This document shows, piece after piece, positions 46,606-55,364 of a DNA stretch of 64,000 nucleotides. The position numbers and the translations under genes were made by a program. Location of the stretch: contig JAIVFU010000019.1 in assembly GCA_020829485.1 (NCBI GenBank), forward strand, positions 1-64,000, written 5' to 3'. Under the pieces are notes generated by a model. The model saw only the letters and a list, made by a program, of their open reading frames with translations, was not told the origin of the DNA and ran no database searches. This stretch comes from Nostoc sp. CHAB 5834. Lineage in GTDB: Bacteria > Cyanobacteriota > Cyanobacteriia > Cyanobacteriales > Nostocaceae. Positions within the stretch are counted from its first letter, which is position 1, and the number at the start of each line of letters is the position of its first letter.

Positions 46606-46953
46606 TTAAGAAGCATCTAAAATTTCATCAGCTTGTTCTTGTTCGTGAATAGTAGTATCAATTTCGTCAGGGAATGCTTCAGCATAAAGCCATGCTGTTA
46701 CTAAGTTAGCTGCGCTAATTTGAGGATATTGATCTAGAATATCAGCATCTTTAGCACCTTGTCGTCGATAACTTACCAACAACCAAACAGGAATGCGTGT
46801 TCCAGCAATACAAGCATCAGCACCCATTACACCAGGGGTTTTGGTAATCCCATCATTGTTGCTACTAATACCTTGGGTTAAGATGCGAATTGCTTCAACT
46901 TTTTGGGCTGGTGTTAGGGATAGTAAGTGTGTTTCTAACTCTTGGGCTGTCAT
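46606..46953 (-). CDS. DUF433 protein
   Basis: This 115-residue protein has the DUF433 core: TKTPGVMGADACIAGTRIPVWLL, followed by QGAKDADILDQYPQISAANLVTAWLYAEAFPDEID. Many DUF433 proteins are HTH-type antitoxins paired with a DUF5615 PIN-like toxin. No such toxin is next to it, and it faces the vapBC pair tail to tail. It may be an orphan antitoxin. Confidence 0.85.
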   Translation of the reverse strand: MTAQELETHLLSLTPAQKVEAIRILTQGISSNNDGITKTPGVMGADACIAGTRIPVWLLVSYRRQGAKDADILDQYPQISAANLVTAWLYAEAFPDEIDTTIHEQEQADEILDAS

Positions 46954-47130
46954 TTAAAACTATCTAAGATTAACTATATTTTAACGGGGTTTGAAAGTGA
47001 ATTGTGAGAAAGAATAGCTGAAAAAGGTTGTCAGTAGATAATTATAATTGTCTCGTTCCCAGTCTGAGACTGGAAACGAAGTTTGAAAAAGGTTTTAAAC
47101 TGAAGTTGACACTAATGCCACTCTTCACTC

Positions 47131-48137
47131 CTAACTAGGGCGATTATTTTCTAATCCTGGTATTTGCTTAGAAAACAACTCGTTAGAGTCAACCTGACCA
47201 TTTGAAATAACAGAACGCATACCCTCAAAAGCAGCAGGAATAGTGCGCGGATCTATAAATAATACCTTGCTGCTATCGCTTCTACCAATTGTCGCGCCCA
47301 TATCCAAATAGCCCAATGCAAACAGAACTTCTACTGCTTTATTGGCATTGGGATTAGTATGGAGTTTTTGGGCTATAATTTCTGCTGATTCTGCGATCGC
47401 CTGGGCTTTCAAAACCTGCTGCTGACGTTCAGCTTGAGCCTTCAAAACGATCGCCTTTTGTTCAGCTTCCGCTTGCAGAATTGTCGATTTTTGACGAGCT
47501 TCGGCATCCAATATTTGCGCCTCCGCTTTACCTCTAGCACTATTGACAGCAGCTTCGCGTTCGCCCTCAGAAGTTAAAATTGCTGCCCGTTTGCGTCGTT
47601 CTGCCGACATTTGCAATTCCATCGATTCTCGCACCGCCTGAGACGGAATAATATCTCGCAGTTCTACCCGTGTCACTTTCACCCCCAAGGATCGGTAGCA
47701 ACATCCAAGTCCTGTAATAAAAGTTCACTGATGTGGGAACGAGCAGTAAAGGTTTGATCCAACTCTAGTTGCCCCATTTCGGCGCGAATTTGAGTCAGCA
47801 CCATATTTACCATTGCCGACTGGAGATTTTCTACTTTGTACCAGGCTTTTTCCATATCGACGATGCGCCAGTAAAACACTGCATCCACCTCAATGCCAAC
47901 GTTGTCACGGGTGATGCACTGTTGGGGAGGGATATCTAAAACTTTTTCTCGGATAGTTCCTTGGTAGACAACTCTATCTAGGAAAGGAATGACAAAGTTT
48001 AGTCCTGGCTCCAGTTTTTTGTTATAACTACCTAATCTTTCCACCAAAGCTTGATTGCCCTGATTGATAACTTTCACAGATCCCGCTACAGCAGAGCCAC
48101 CAAGGGCTAAAAATACTAGTAAAAAGAACTGTTCCAT
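47131..48137 (-). pseudogene. SPFH/band-7 (stomatin-like) gene with a frameshift
   Basis: Two overlapping frames together make one SPFH protein of about 335 residues. The first, from the ATG at 48137, reads [20 protein letters not shown], then [20 protein letters not shown] and on to [10 protein letters not shown], and stops. The second continues [20 protein letters not shown] through the coiled coil ([20 protein letters not shown]). The intact family reads [17 protein letters not shown], so one G is missing in the run of five (C-run at 47682-47686). It could be a sequencing error or a real break. The gene follows nfeD on the same strand, the usual NfeD-stomatin pairing for membrane microdomains. 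Confidence 0.85.
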
Positions 48138-48162
48138 TGTAAATCTCCTAATTTTTAATAAA

Positions 48163-48318
48163 GGGAGTGGGGAGTGGGGAGTGGGGAGTGGGGAGTGGGG
48201 GATGAGGGAGGAGGGAAGGCAGGGGGAGATAAGGGGAATGGAGATCAATAACTCTTTATTCCTAACTTTTCACTCCCCACTCCCTACCTACTCCCTACTC
48301 CCCACTCCCCACTCCCCA
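48163..48318. repeat. GGGGAGT array and inverted ACTCCCC array between nfeD and the SPFH gene
   Basis: GGGGAGT units at 48163-48201 and ACTCCCC units at 48273-48318 face each other across about 70 bases and could form a long hairpin within the nfeD-SPFH operon. Confidence 0.8.
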
Positions 48319-48322
48319 TTAA

Positions 48323-48757
48323 CTAAGAATTCAACAAATTTTCTGGTATCACAATCAAAGTAGTACCTTCTCTCCTAACCACATAAACTCTTTGATTGGG
48401 TGGTACGGTAAATTTGTCATCGTCACATCTTGCTTGCCAAGAATTTCCCTCATACCGCACCCGCCCTGTTTTCCCAGGCAGAATTTCTGTTAAGGTTTCA
48501 GCTATGACTGCATCCTGAATTTTTGATTTGCGTTGTCGCGGTTGCAAAAACCGACGAGAAAGCACGATTAGTAATGTGGAAAGTAATAGCCAAACTACAA
48601 CTTGCAACCATACACTTCCCAAACCCACTCCAGACAGCAGCGCCACCACAAAAGCGCTAATTCCCATCATGAAGGCGACAAACGCCGATGGTAAGAACAG
48701 TTCCATTAAACACAGGACTGCTCCTGCCAGAAGCCAGATTAAGGTAAAACTTGGCAT
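48323..48757 (-). CDS. NfeD-like membrane protein
   Basis: The 144-residue protein has two to three hydrophobic helices (about 5-75: LIWLLAGAVLCLMELFLPSA, VWLLLSTLLIVLSRRF) and a C-terminal OB-fold (about 85-144: LPGKTGRVRYEGNSWQARCD, VYVVRREGTTLIVIP). NfeD proteins work with SPFH proteins in membrane quality control. The SPFH gene lies directly downstream, broken by a frameshift in this sequence. Confidence 0.9.
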   Translation of the reverse strand: MPSFTLIWLLAGAVLCLMELFLPSAFVAFMMGISAFVVALLSGVGLGSVWLQVVVWLLLSTLLIVLSRRFLQPRQRKSKIQDAVIAETLTEILPGKTGRVRYEGNSWQARCDDDKFTVPPNQRVYVVRREGTTLIVIPENLLNS

Positions 48758-48990
48758 AGCGCCATCCTAAACTCTACATTGACGTAAATGCATTTCTACG
48801 ATTAGATACAGCCAGACGTAAGTTATTTACAGAAAACCAAACTTGGTATTTTTACCAATAATTTTGATTAATTTCAGTAACAAGATGTAGCTAGCGGTAC
48901 ACAAATCCAGTCTATTCTAGCCTTCAAATCTTTGCCAGCTAAACTTAATCGAAGTTCATTAGTTGATTTGTTTGTTAAATTTATACCTTT

Positions 48991-51003
48991 ATGATTTCTA
49001 CTCAACTGATAATTTATTGTATAAATCCACGCTGTAATAGCCCCATTAATCCGATTGGAGATAGTGTTTGTGCCACTTGTCAAACTCCTTTAGTTCACCG
49101 CTATCTTTGGGCTACTGGCTCATTGTCTGCCAAAATTTCACCAGGTACGAGGGTAGCAGAGAGGTATGAGGTAATTAGTCCCCAGATTTGGCTGGATACT
49201 CAACCCGGACTGTTGCCAGATATACCTGAAGAATTACCAACGGAAGTAATTCCTTACCTACGATTATATCAAGAGCGATTACATCTGCCCCAGGCTTATG
49301 GGTTTGCTAGTAACTTTGAGGAAGATACAACTGATATCCTCTTATTAGAAAATGTGCCGATAGATGAGAGAGGAAATATCTATCCAACTATTGTTGAGGC
49401 ATGGGAGCAAGCAACGGCGGTACGACAAGTTTATTGGCTGTGGCAAATTCTCCAACTTTGGACACCTTTATCAGAATTGGGAGTTAGCCGTAGTTTACTA
49501 GTAGTAGACAACTTGAGAGTTCAAGCTTGGTGTGTGCGATTGTTGGAACTCTACCAAACACCAGCAGATGAGGAACTGAGTTTACAAAATCTGGGGGAGT
49601 GTTGGCAGTTTTGGGTAGCGTCTGCAAAGACACCAGTAGCCAAAGAGTTACAGAAAATAGTCCAGCAGATGTGTGATGAGGTTGAGTTAGAGACTATTAA
49701 TATTCAACTCAATAATTTACTACTAGCATCTGCGGCAGAATTGCCATTAGTTTTGAAGGTGGCAGGCTCTACAGATATTGGCCCAATTATGGCGCAAAAT
49801 GAAGACGCTTGCTACCCAAATGCTTTGAGTGACTTAGATGAACCTTTATTGCCTCACTTGTCGATTGTTTGCGATGGCATTGGCGGACATGAAGGCGGGG
49901 AGGTTGCCAGTAGGTTGGCGGTGCAGTCTGTAAAGTTGCAAATTCGCGCTTTACTCAAGGAGGTTAGAGAACAAACTGTACTTGTGCCACCAGAGTTGTT
50001 GCAGGAACAATTAGAAGCAAGCTTACGGGTAGTAAATAATCTGATTAGTGCCCGGAATAATCAACAAAAACGCCAAGGCAGAGAACGCATGGCTACAACC
50101 ATTGTTATGGCGGTGCAAGTTCCACAACGAGTGCAGACGAGTACTGGCTGGCAATCAAATAATACTCATGAACTTTACTTAGCTAATGTTGGCGATAGCC
50201 GTGCTTATTGGATTACTCACAATTATTGTCAGTTACTCACAGTAGATGATGATGTGGCAACGCGAGAAGTACGCTATGCTAAAACCTTATATCGAAAGGC
50301 ACTTTTGAGAGCAGATGCTAATGCCTTAACTCAAGCATTGGGGACAAGAGATTCAGAATCTTTGCGTTTTAAAGTTCAGCGATTCATTATAGAAGAAGAT
50401 GGCATATTGCTACTTTGTTCTGATGGTTTAAGTGACAATAACTTGGTGGAACAATCTTGGCAGGATTATGCAATACCTGTGTTAAGAGGTGAACTGACAG
50501 TTGAAGATGCTGTTCGCAACTGGATTGACTTAGCAAACGAAAAAAATGGGCGTGATAATACGTCGGTTGTTCTCACTTGTTGTCGTGTCTCTCCAGAATA
50601 TTTAGTACCTGTGACTCCGGTGTTGCCAGAAGAGATTATAGAAGCACAGATACAAGAAGAAGAACAAGAGGAACAAGAGGAACTAGAAAAACTAGAGGAA
50701 CTAGAAGAACTAGAACTGGAAGAACGAATTTCTTTTACAGAAAGTTCGCAAGCTTTGCTAGATTTGGATCTAGATTTGGATCTTTCAGAAGAACCAGTTT
50801 TAAGCCCTGAAATCCCACCAACCTTAATTACAAAACCTAAGCGGGGTAAAGGTTTGATAATGTTAGGGGGAGTGTTGGCGTTGCTTGTGGGGGGTACAAG
50901 TCTGGGATTATTAGCTTGGTGGCAATTTAATCCTCAAGGATTTCAGCAGATTTGTCGGCAACTTCCCCAAAGAGTGCAGCAAGTGTGCCCGGGTGGGAAA
51001 TAG
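48991..51003 (+). CDS. PP2C-type serine/threonine phosphatase with zinc ribbon and TM tail
   Basis: In this 670-residue protein residues 8-35 hold a zinc ribbon (CINPRCNSPINP...CATCQ). Residues 50-250 resemble a decayed protein-kinase-like region (GTRVAERYEVISPQI, LLLENVPIDERG) without catalytic motifs. The metal-dependent phosphatase core (about 260-540) has STDIGPIMAQNEDA, VCDGIGGHEGGEVASRL, LANVGDSRAYW, LLLCSDGLSDN and KNGRDNTSVVL, complete for a two-metal site. An acidic Glu/Leu-rich linker (QEEEQEEQEELEKLEELEEL) and one TM helix (about 615-640) end the protein. It probably dephosphorylates Ser/Thr proteins at the membrane. The substrate is unknown. It is a single gene. Confidence 0.93.
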   Translation: MISTQLIIYCINPRCNSPINPIGDSVCATCQTPLVHRYLWATGSLSAKISPGTRVAERYEVISPQIWLDTQPGLLPDIPEELPTEVIPYLRLYQERLHLPQAYGFASNFEEDTTDILLLENVPIDERGNIYPTIVEAWEQATAVRQVYWLWQILQLWTPLSELGVSRSLLVVDNLRVQAWCVRLLELYQTPADEELSLQNLGECWQFWVASAKTPVAKELQKIVQQMCDEVELETINIQLNNLLLASAAELPLVLKVAGSTDIGPIMAQNEDACYPNALSDLDEPLLPHLSIVCDGIGGHEGGEVASRLAVQSVKLQIRALLKEVREQTVLVPPELLQEQLEASLRVVNNLISARNNQQKRQGRERMATTIVMAVQVPQRVQTSTGWQSNNTHELYLANVGDSRAYWITHNYCQLLTVDDDVATREVRYAKTLYRKALLRADANALTQALGTRDSESLRFKVQRFIIEEDGILLLCSDGLSDNNLVEQSWQDYAIPVLRGELTVEDAVRNWIDLANEKNGRDNTSVVLTCCRVSPEYLVPVTPVLPEEIIEAQIQEEEQEEQEELEKLEELEELELEERISFTESSQALLDLDLDLDLSEEPVLSPEIPPTLITKPKRGKGLIMLGGVLALLVGGTSLGLLAWWQFNPQGFQQICRQLPQRVQQVCPGGK

Positions 51004-51050
51004 GGATTGGGGACTTGGGGACTGAAGAATAGTTTATACCGAAATCTTGC

Positions 51051-51287
51051 GATATTGATGATGAATGTCGCGATGTTGATGATGAATGTCGCGATGTTGA
51101 TGATGAATGTCGCAATGTTGATGATGAATGTCCTGATGTTGATGATGAATGTCGCGATGTTGATGATGAATGTCGTGATGTTGATGATGAATGTCGTGAT
51201 GTTGATGATGAATGTCGCGATGTTGATGATGAATGTCGTGATGTTGATGATGAATGTCGTGATGTTGATGATGAATGTCGTGATGTT
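51051..51287. repeat. 21-bp minisatellite, 11 full copies plus partial
   Basis: Eleven units of GATGTTGATGATGAATGTCG(C/T), with single changes in units 1 and 4, end with GATGTT. The open frame that continues beyond the PP2C stop at 51001-51003 passes through the whole array in the PP2C frame to 51342. Translated this way it would give a hydrophobic MLMMNVA heptad. Normal termination is the simpler reading. Confidence 0.92.
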
Positions 51288-51827
51288 AGTAAAACTGAAT
51301 ATCTTGCACCAGTTTCAACAACCGCCTCAGAATGAATTCTGAGGCTAATAAGCTGTCGCGCATTTAATTTGCACAACTAGGGCGGGCAAGATGCCCACCC
51401 TACAAGAGATTCATTTTTTTGAGGATGCAAATTAAAAGATTTTTAGCTTACCTAAAGTCTTCTAAAGAAGACTAAGCAAGGATACTTGCTTCCCGTGGGG
51501 TACAAAACCTGTCTATTGCGCTTGCGCTGCACGTTGGCGTACCCTCTTGTAGAGAAGCGCATCACGCACGCAGGCTATTTATGGGATGCTCTGGTGATTA
51601 TGTTGTGGCGATCGCACCACACATAACTTTACATGACTTTGGCAAAGGCGATCGCACCACACATAACTCTACATCACATCTTGCACCAACATGGAAGCTA
51701 GTAAGCTACTTGGCAAAACACTGCGTCCCTCTGCGTTTAAAAAAGTAATGTTTAGGCTTTAGTAGAGTATGGCGTGTTTAGACTTGAGCCTGTCCTGAAT
51801 TGTTTTAAAATGAGGAAAAAGACAAAG
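51288..51827. other. Spacer with HIP1-containing direct repeat
   Basis: GGCGATCGCACCACACATAA occurs twice, 41 bases apart (about 51606 and 51647). An AGGGCGGGCAAGATGCCCACCC hairpin is at 51378-51400. No gene is supported here. Upstream GTG and ATG codons of the WD40 frame (51774, 51810) lie at the right edge. Confidence 0.55.
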
Positions 51828-54044
51828 ATGAATAGTTTTGCTGAAAAATTTGCCCAGTTATCCTTAAGCGACCAGCGAATCTTCCTCATTGACCCTGGTG
51901 TTAAAGCCAAGATAGGAAAGTGGAAACCGTTTTACAAAAGACTGACTGATTTTAATTTTATCGATGCTAAAATCAACCATTCTGATTTTGGTGTGCAGTC
52001 ACTAATTGCGGATTATGATTTAATTAACGACTCAGAACTATTAAACAACCCAGAATATAATCCAGAGCAAGTCAAAACGCTGAAATTGATTCAAGGAGCA
52101 TTGCGACTGTCAGCGCATATCTTAAGAAAAGATAAAAAGCAACTGGCAGGGCAATTGTGGGGGCGAATGCAGTACTTTGCAGTACCGGAAATTCAAGCAA
52201 TGCTGGAAGTAGCAAAGCAGCAGCAAGTTTTACCTTGGTTGCGTCCGCTAACATCTAACTTAGCTTCCCCTGGCGGCAGTTTACTTCTCACCTTCACAGG
52301 TCATGGCGATTGGGTATTAGCAGTAGCCCTCACTCCCGATGGCAAGCGGGTGATTTCTGCTTCAGATGACACCACACTCAAACTCTGGAATCTGGAAACT
52401 GGGGAGAATGAGCGGACTTTCCACGGTCATAGCTGGAGCGTAAATGCAGTAGCCCTCACCCCCGATGGCAGGCAGGTGATTTCTGCTTCAGATGACACCA
52501 CACTCAAACTCTGGAATCTGGAAACTGGGGAGAATGAGCGGACTTTCCAAGGTCATAGCGACTTGGTAAATGCAGTAGCCCTCACCCCCGATGGCAAGCG
52601 AGTGATTTCTGCTTCATGGGACACCACACTCAAACTCTGGAATCTTCAAACTGGGGAGAATGAGCGGACTTTCTACGGTCATAGCGACTCTGTAAGAGCA
52701 GTAGCCCTCACCCCTGATGGCAAGTGGGTGATTTCTGCTTCAGATGACACCACACTCAAACTCTGGAATCTGCAAACTGGGGAGAATGAGCGGACTTTCC
52801 AAGGTCATGGCGAGTTGGTAACAGGAGTAGCCCTCACCCCCGATGGCAAGCGAGTGATTTCTGCTTCAGATAACAACACACTCAAACTCTGGAATCTTCA
52901 AACTGGGGAGAATGAGCGGACTTTCCAGGGACATAGCAAATGGGTAAATGCTGTAGCCTTCACCCCCGATGGCAAGCGAGTGATTTCTGGTTCAGATGAC
53001 AACACACTCAAACTCTGGAATTTGGAAACTGGGGAGAATGAGCGGACTTTCCAAGATCATAGCGACTCGGTAACAGCAGTAGCCCTCACCCCCGATGGCA
53101 AGCGAGTGATTTCTGGTTCATCTGACAAGACACTCAAACTCTGGAATTTGGAAACTGGGGAGGATGAGCGGATTTTCCAAGGTCATAGCGACTGCGTAAA
53201 TGCAGTAGCCCTTACCCCCGATGGCAAGCGGATGATTTCTGCTTCATTATTTGACAACACACTCAAAGTCTGGAATCTGCAAACTGGGGAGGATGAGCGT
53301 ACTTTCCAAAGTGATAGCACCTGGGTAAATGCACTAGTTTTCACTCCCAATGGCAAGCAGGTGATTTCTGGTTCATGGGACAACACACTCAAACTCTGGA
53401 ATCTTCAAACTGGGGAGAATGAGCGGACTTTCCAGGGTCATAGTGACTGGGTAAATGCAGTAGCCCTCACCGCCGATGGCAAGCGAGTGATTTCTGGTTC
53501 ATCTGACAAGACACTAAAACTCTGGAATTTGGAAACTGGGGAGAATGAGCGGACTTTCCAAGATCATAGCGACTCGGTAACAGCAGTAGCCCTCACCCCC
53601 GATGGCAAGCGAGTGATTTCTGGTTCATGGGACAAGACACTCAAACTCTGGAATCTGGAAACTGAGGAGAATGAGCGGACTTTCCACGGTCATAGCGATT
53701 GGGTAAATGCAGTAGCCCTCACGCCCGATGGCAAGCGGGTGATTTCTGCTTCAAGGGACAAGACACTCAAACTCTGGAATCTGCAAACTGGGGAGAATGA
53801 GCGGACTTTCCAGGGTCATAGCAACTGCGTAAATGCAGTAGCCCTCACCCCCGATGGCAAGCAGGTGATTTCTGGTTCATATGACAACACACTCAAACTC
53901 TGGAATCTGCAAACTGGGGAAGAAATTGCCACTTTTATAGAAGAGTCTCCATTTTTTTGCTGTGCTATTGCAGCAGATGGGGTGACAATTGTGGCAGGGG
54001 AGGAGTCAGGGAGAGTGTATTTTTTGCGGTTGGAGAATGTCTAA
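51828..54044 (+). CDS. WD40-repeat protein with STAND-type linker and no NTPase
   Basis: This protein has 738 residues from the ATG at 51828. The first 60 residues (SFAEKFAQLSLSDQRIFLID) are not recognised. LRLSAHILRKDKKQLAGQLW and LPWLRPLTSNLASPGGSLLL form the linker that in cyanobacterial NACHT/NB-ARC-WD40 proteins precedes the propeller. About 13-14 WD40 blades follow with almost identical DNA (consensus VNAVALTPDGKRVIS, TLKLWNL-TGENERTF), enough for two seven-bladed propellers. It probably acts as a scaffold or as the sensing half of a STAND-like system. GAGGA lies 11 bases before 51828; GTG 51774 and ATG 51810 are alternatives. Confidence 0.9.
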   Translation: MNSFAEKFAQLSLSDQRIFLIDPGVKAKIGKWKPFYKRLTDFNFIDAKINHSDFGVQSLIADYDLINDSELLNNPEYNPEQVKTLKLIQGALRLSAHILRKDKKQLAGQLWGRMQYFAVPEIQAMLEVAKQQQVLPWLRPLTSNLASPGGSLLLTFTGHGDWVLAVALTPDGKRVISASDDTTLKLWNLETGENERTFHGHSWSVNAVALTPDGRQVISASDDTTLKLWNLETGENERTFQGHSDLVNAVALTPDGKRVISASWDTTLKLWNLQTGENERTFYGHSDSVRAVALTPDGKWVISASDDTTLKLWNLQTGENERTFQGHGELVTGVALTPDGKRVISASDNNTLKLWNLQTGENERTFQGHSKWVNAVAFTPDGKRVISGSDDNTLKLWNLETGENERTFQDHSDSVTAVALTPDGKRVISGSSDKTLKLWNLETGEDERIFQGHSDCVNAVALTPDGKRMISASLFDNTLKVWNLQTGEDERTFQSDSTWVNALVFTPNGKQVISGSWDNTLKLWNLQTGENERTFQGHSDWVNAVALTADGKRVISGSSDKTLKLWNLETGENERTFQDHSDSVTAVALTPDGKRVISGSWDKTLKLWNLETEENERTFHGHSDWVNAVALTPDGKRVISASRDKTLKLWNLQTGENERTFQGHSNCVNAVALTPDGKQVISGSYDNTLKLWNLQTGEEIATFIEESPFFCCAIAADGVTIVAGEESGRVYFLRLENV

Positions 54045-54595
54045 AAAGTATCAACACTTTATCTCGACCCAACGCCAATCAATTCCCCCTCTTACCCAAT
54101 AAAATTTCAACAGCGCTTCTGTGTCTAATAGAGACTTAACCCCCAACTAAGGGAAGAAGAGTAAGATTCAAAGCCTCTCTCCGCTTGCCTAACGGCAGGC
54201 CGACGCTAACAAAGAGAGGAATGGAAGTGAGGTCAAAGTGCATTCGATAATAATAGCGCGTCTGCCATGCACGAAAATTAGTCAGAGAGTTGACCTGGGG
54301 AACATCCGAGAGTGAAGATAAAAGGGTTAGATCTCTTGTCAAAGTACTAAGCACATCTGATATCGGCTTATTTCCTTTCATTTCCCTACTTTTGGGGTAA
54401 ACACAGAGGGTAAGGGCGATGGGTATTAACGCGGCAAAAAACTAAAAAAAGTATGCACGGATTGCTAAGACGTGCCTGGACGCAGAGGGTTAAATGCGCC
54501 GTTGCACCCCGATGAAGCGTCAAGAAATAGCTGATTAAATCAAATTCTAAGCGATTTAATCATATATTTTGTAGCAGATACTTGTGGAAAAGAAA
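54045..54595. other. Spacer between WD40 and ftrV genes
   Basis: There is a leftward 81-codon open frame (54136-54381, MKGNKPISDVLSTLTRDLTL) of doubtful reality; it might be a decayed gene but shows no known motif. A GCTTGCCTAACGGCAGGCCG hairpin is at 54183-54202. Nothing else is supported. Confidence 0.4.
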
Positions 54596-54838
54596 ATGCT
54601 AGGTGTAAGTGTTGTTATGAAAGTTGGCGATCGCGTCCGCGTTAAAGATTCGGTAGTAGTGTATCATCATCCTGAACATCGGAATCAGCCTTTTGACATC
54701 AAAGGCACTGAAGGCGATGTATTAGGTATTGCCACCCAATGGCGAGACAGACCCGTAAGCGCTAATTTACCGATTGTAGTCCAGTTTAGTAAAAAGTTTA
54801 AAGCCCATTTACGTGAAAATGAGTTAGAAGTCATCTAA
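54596..54838 (+). CDS. ftrV: Ferredoxin-thioredoxin reductase variable chain
   Basis: The small subunit of ferredoxin:thioredoxin reductase stabilises the catalytic chain, which passes photosynthetic electrons to thioredoxin. The product (80 residues) reads VGDRVRVKDSVVVYHHPEHR, PFDIKGTEGDVLGIATQW, and FKAHLRENELEVI, the SH3-like barrel of FtrV. The catalytic chain gene is elsewhere. Start codons at 54584 (GTG), 54596 and 54617 are possible; 54596 gives a length close to that of relatives. Confidence 0.9.
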   Translation: MLGVSVVMKVGDRVRVKDSVVVYHHPEHRNQPFDIKGTEGDVLGIATQWRDRPVSANLPIVVQFSKKFKAHLRENELEVI

Positions 54839-54843
54839 ATCAC

Positions 54844-55065
54844 TTATCGGCGGCGAAACCACTGAAAAATATTCAGTTCGCCGCGCATTCTTTTAAGCTC
54901 TTGGCGGTTCTGTTCTGCTGTTGTATAATACCATTCACAATAACGCTGAAACTCTGACCGTGAACGAACTTCATGGTAGAACTGATGAGTTGTTTGGTAA
55001 GCGGCAAATGCTTCCTCAACTTGGGGTTGAGGGGATGGCATAATATAAGGTAAATTTTTAGACAT
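54844..55065 (-). CDS. Small conserved-type hypothetical protein
   Basis: This 73-residue soluble protein starts MSKNLPYIMPSPQPQVEEAF and continues with AYQTTHQFYHEVRSRSEF and HH-free aromatic segments (YCEWYYTTAEQNRQELKRMR). It is convergent with ftrV with a 5-bp gap. The sequence composition looks coding (helical, aromatic, charged), but I do not know the family. Confidence 0.65.
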   Translation of the reverse strand: MSKNLPYIMPSPQPQVEEAFAAYQTTHQFYHEVRSRSEFQRYCEWYYTTAEQNRQELKRMRGELNIFQWFRRR

Positions 55066-55073
55066 AAAGTTAA

Positions 55074-55112
55074 GAGTGGGGAGTGGGGAGTAGGGAGTGG
55101 GGAGTGGGGAGT
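55074..55112. repeat. GGGGAGT heptamer array
   Basis: Five to six GGGGAGT units, one changed to AGGGAGT, directly upstream of the small gene at 54844-55065. Confidence 0.85.
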
Positions 55113-55230
55113 TTTGAATTCAGGTAATTACCGTACTTTATAGTTAATAATTCGTAACCCTTCTCTACGATACGCTGCGCGAACGGCAGGCTCAGGGTAT
55201 CGCTCATAACTCCTAACTTTCTAACAAATC

Positions 55231-55358
55231 CTAAGTAAAACGACGTAAATAATTTGCATGTTTGTAGTAAAAGAAGGACTAAAGTCCTTACTACAAACTT
55301 GATTACAATAATTTTACATGACTTCACATAGTTCGATTTATTCGCACCGACTTACTTA
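55231..55358. mobile_element. 128-bp MITE, inverted copy of the TAAGTAG family
   Basis: CTAAGTAAAACGACGTAAATAATTTGCATG-type left end and ATTCGCACCGACTTACTTA right end enclose AGGACTAAAGTCCTTACTAC. Read on the minus strand it follows the element at 18465-18588 closely. Confidence 0.7.
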
Positions 55359-55364
55359 ACTTTA

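Noticed and set aside
47679..47690. Programmed frameshift in the SPFH gene
   Set aside because: A G-run deletion is enough to explain it, and I know of no programmed shift in this family; no stimulatory structure was evident.
54136..54381. 81-codon leftward ORF after the WD40 gene
   Set aside because: No family resemblance, and the composition overlaps short repeats; evidence is too weak to call a gene.
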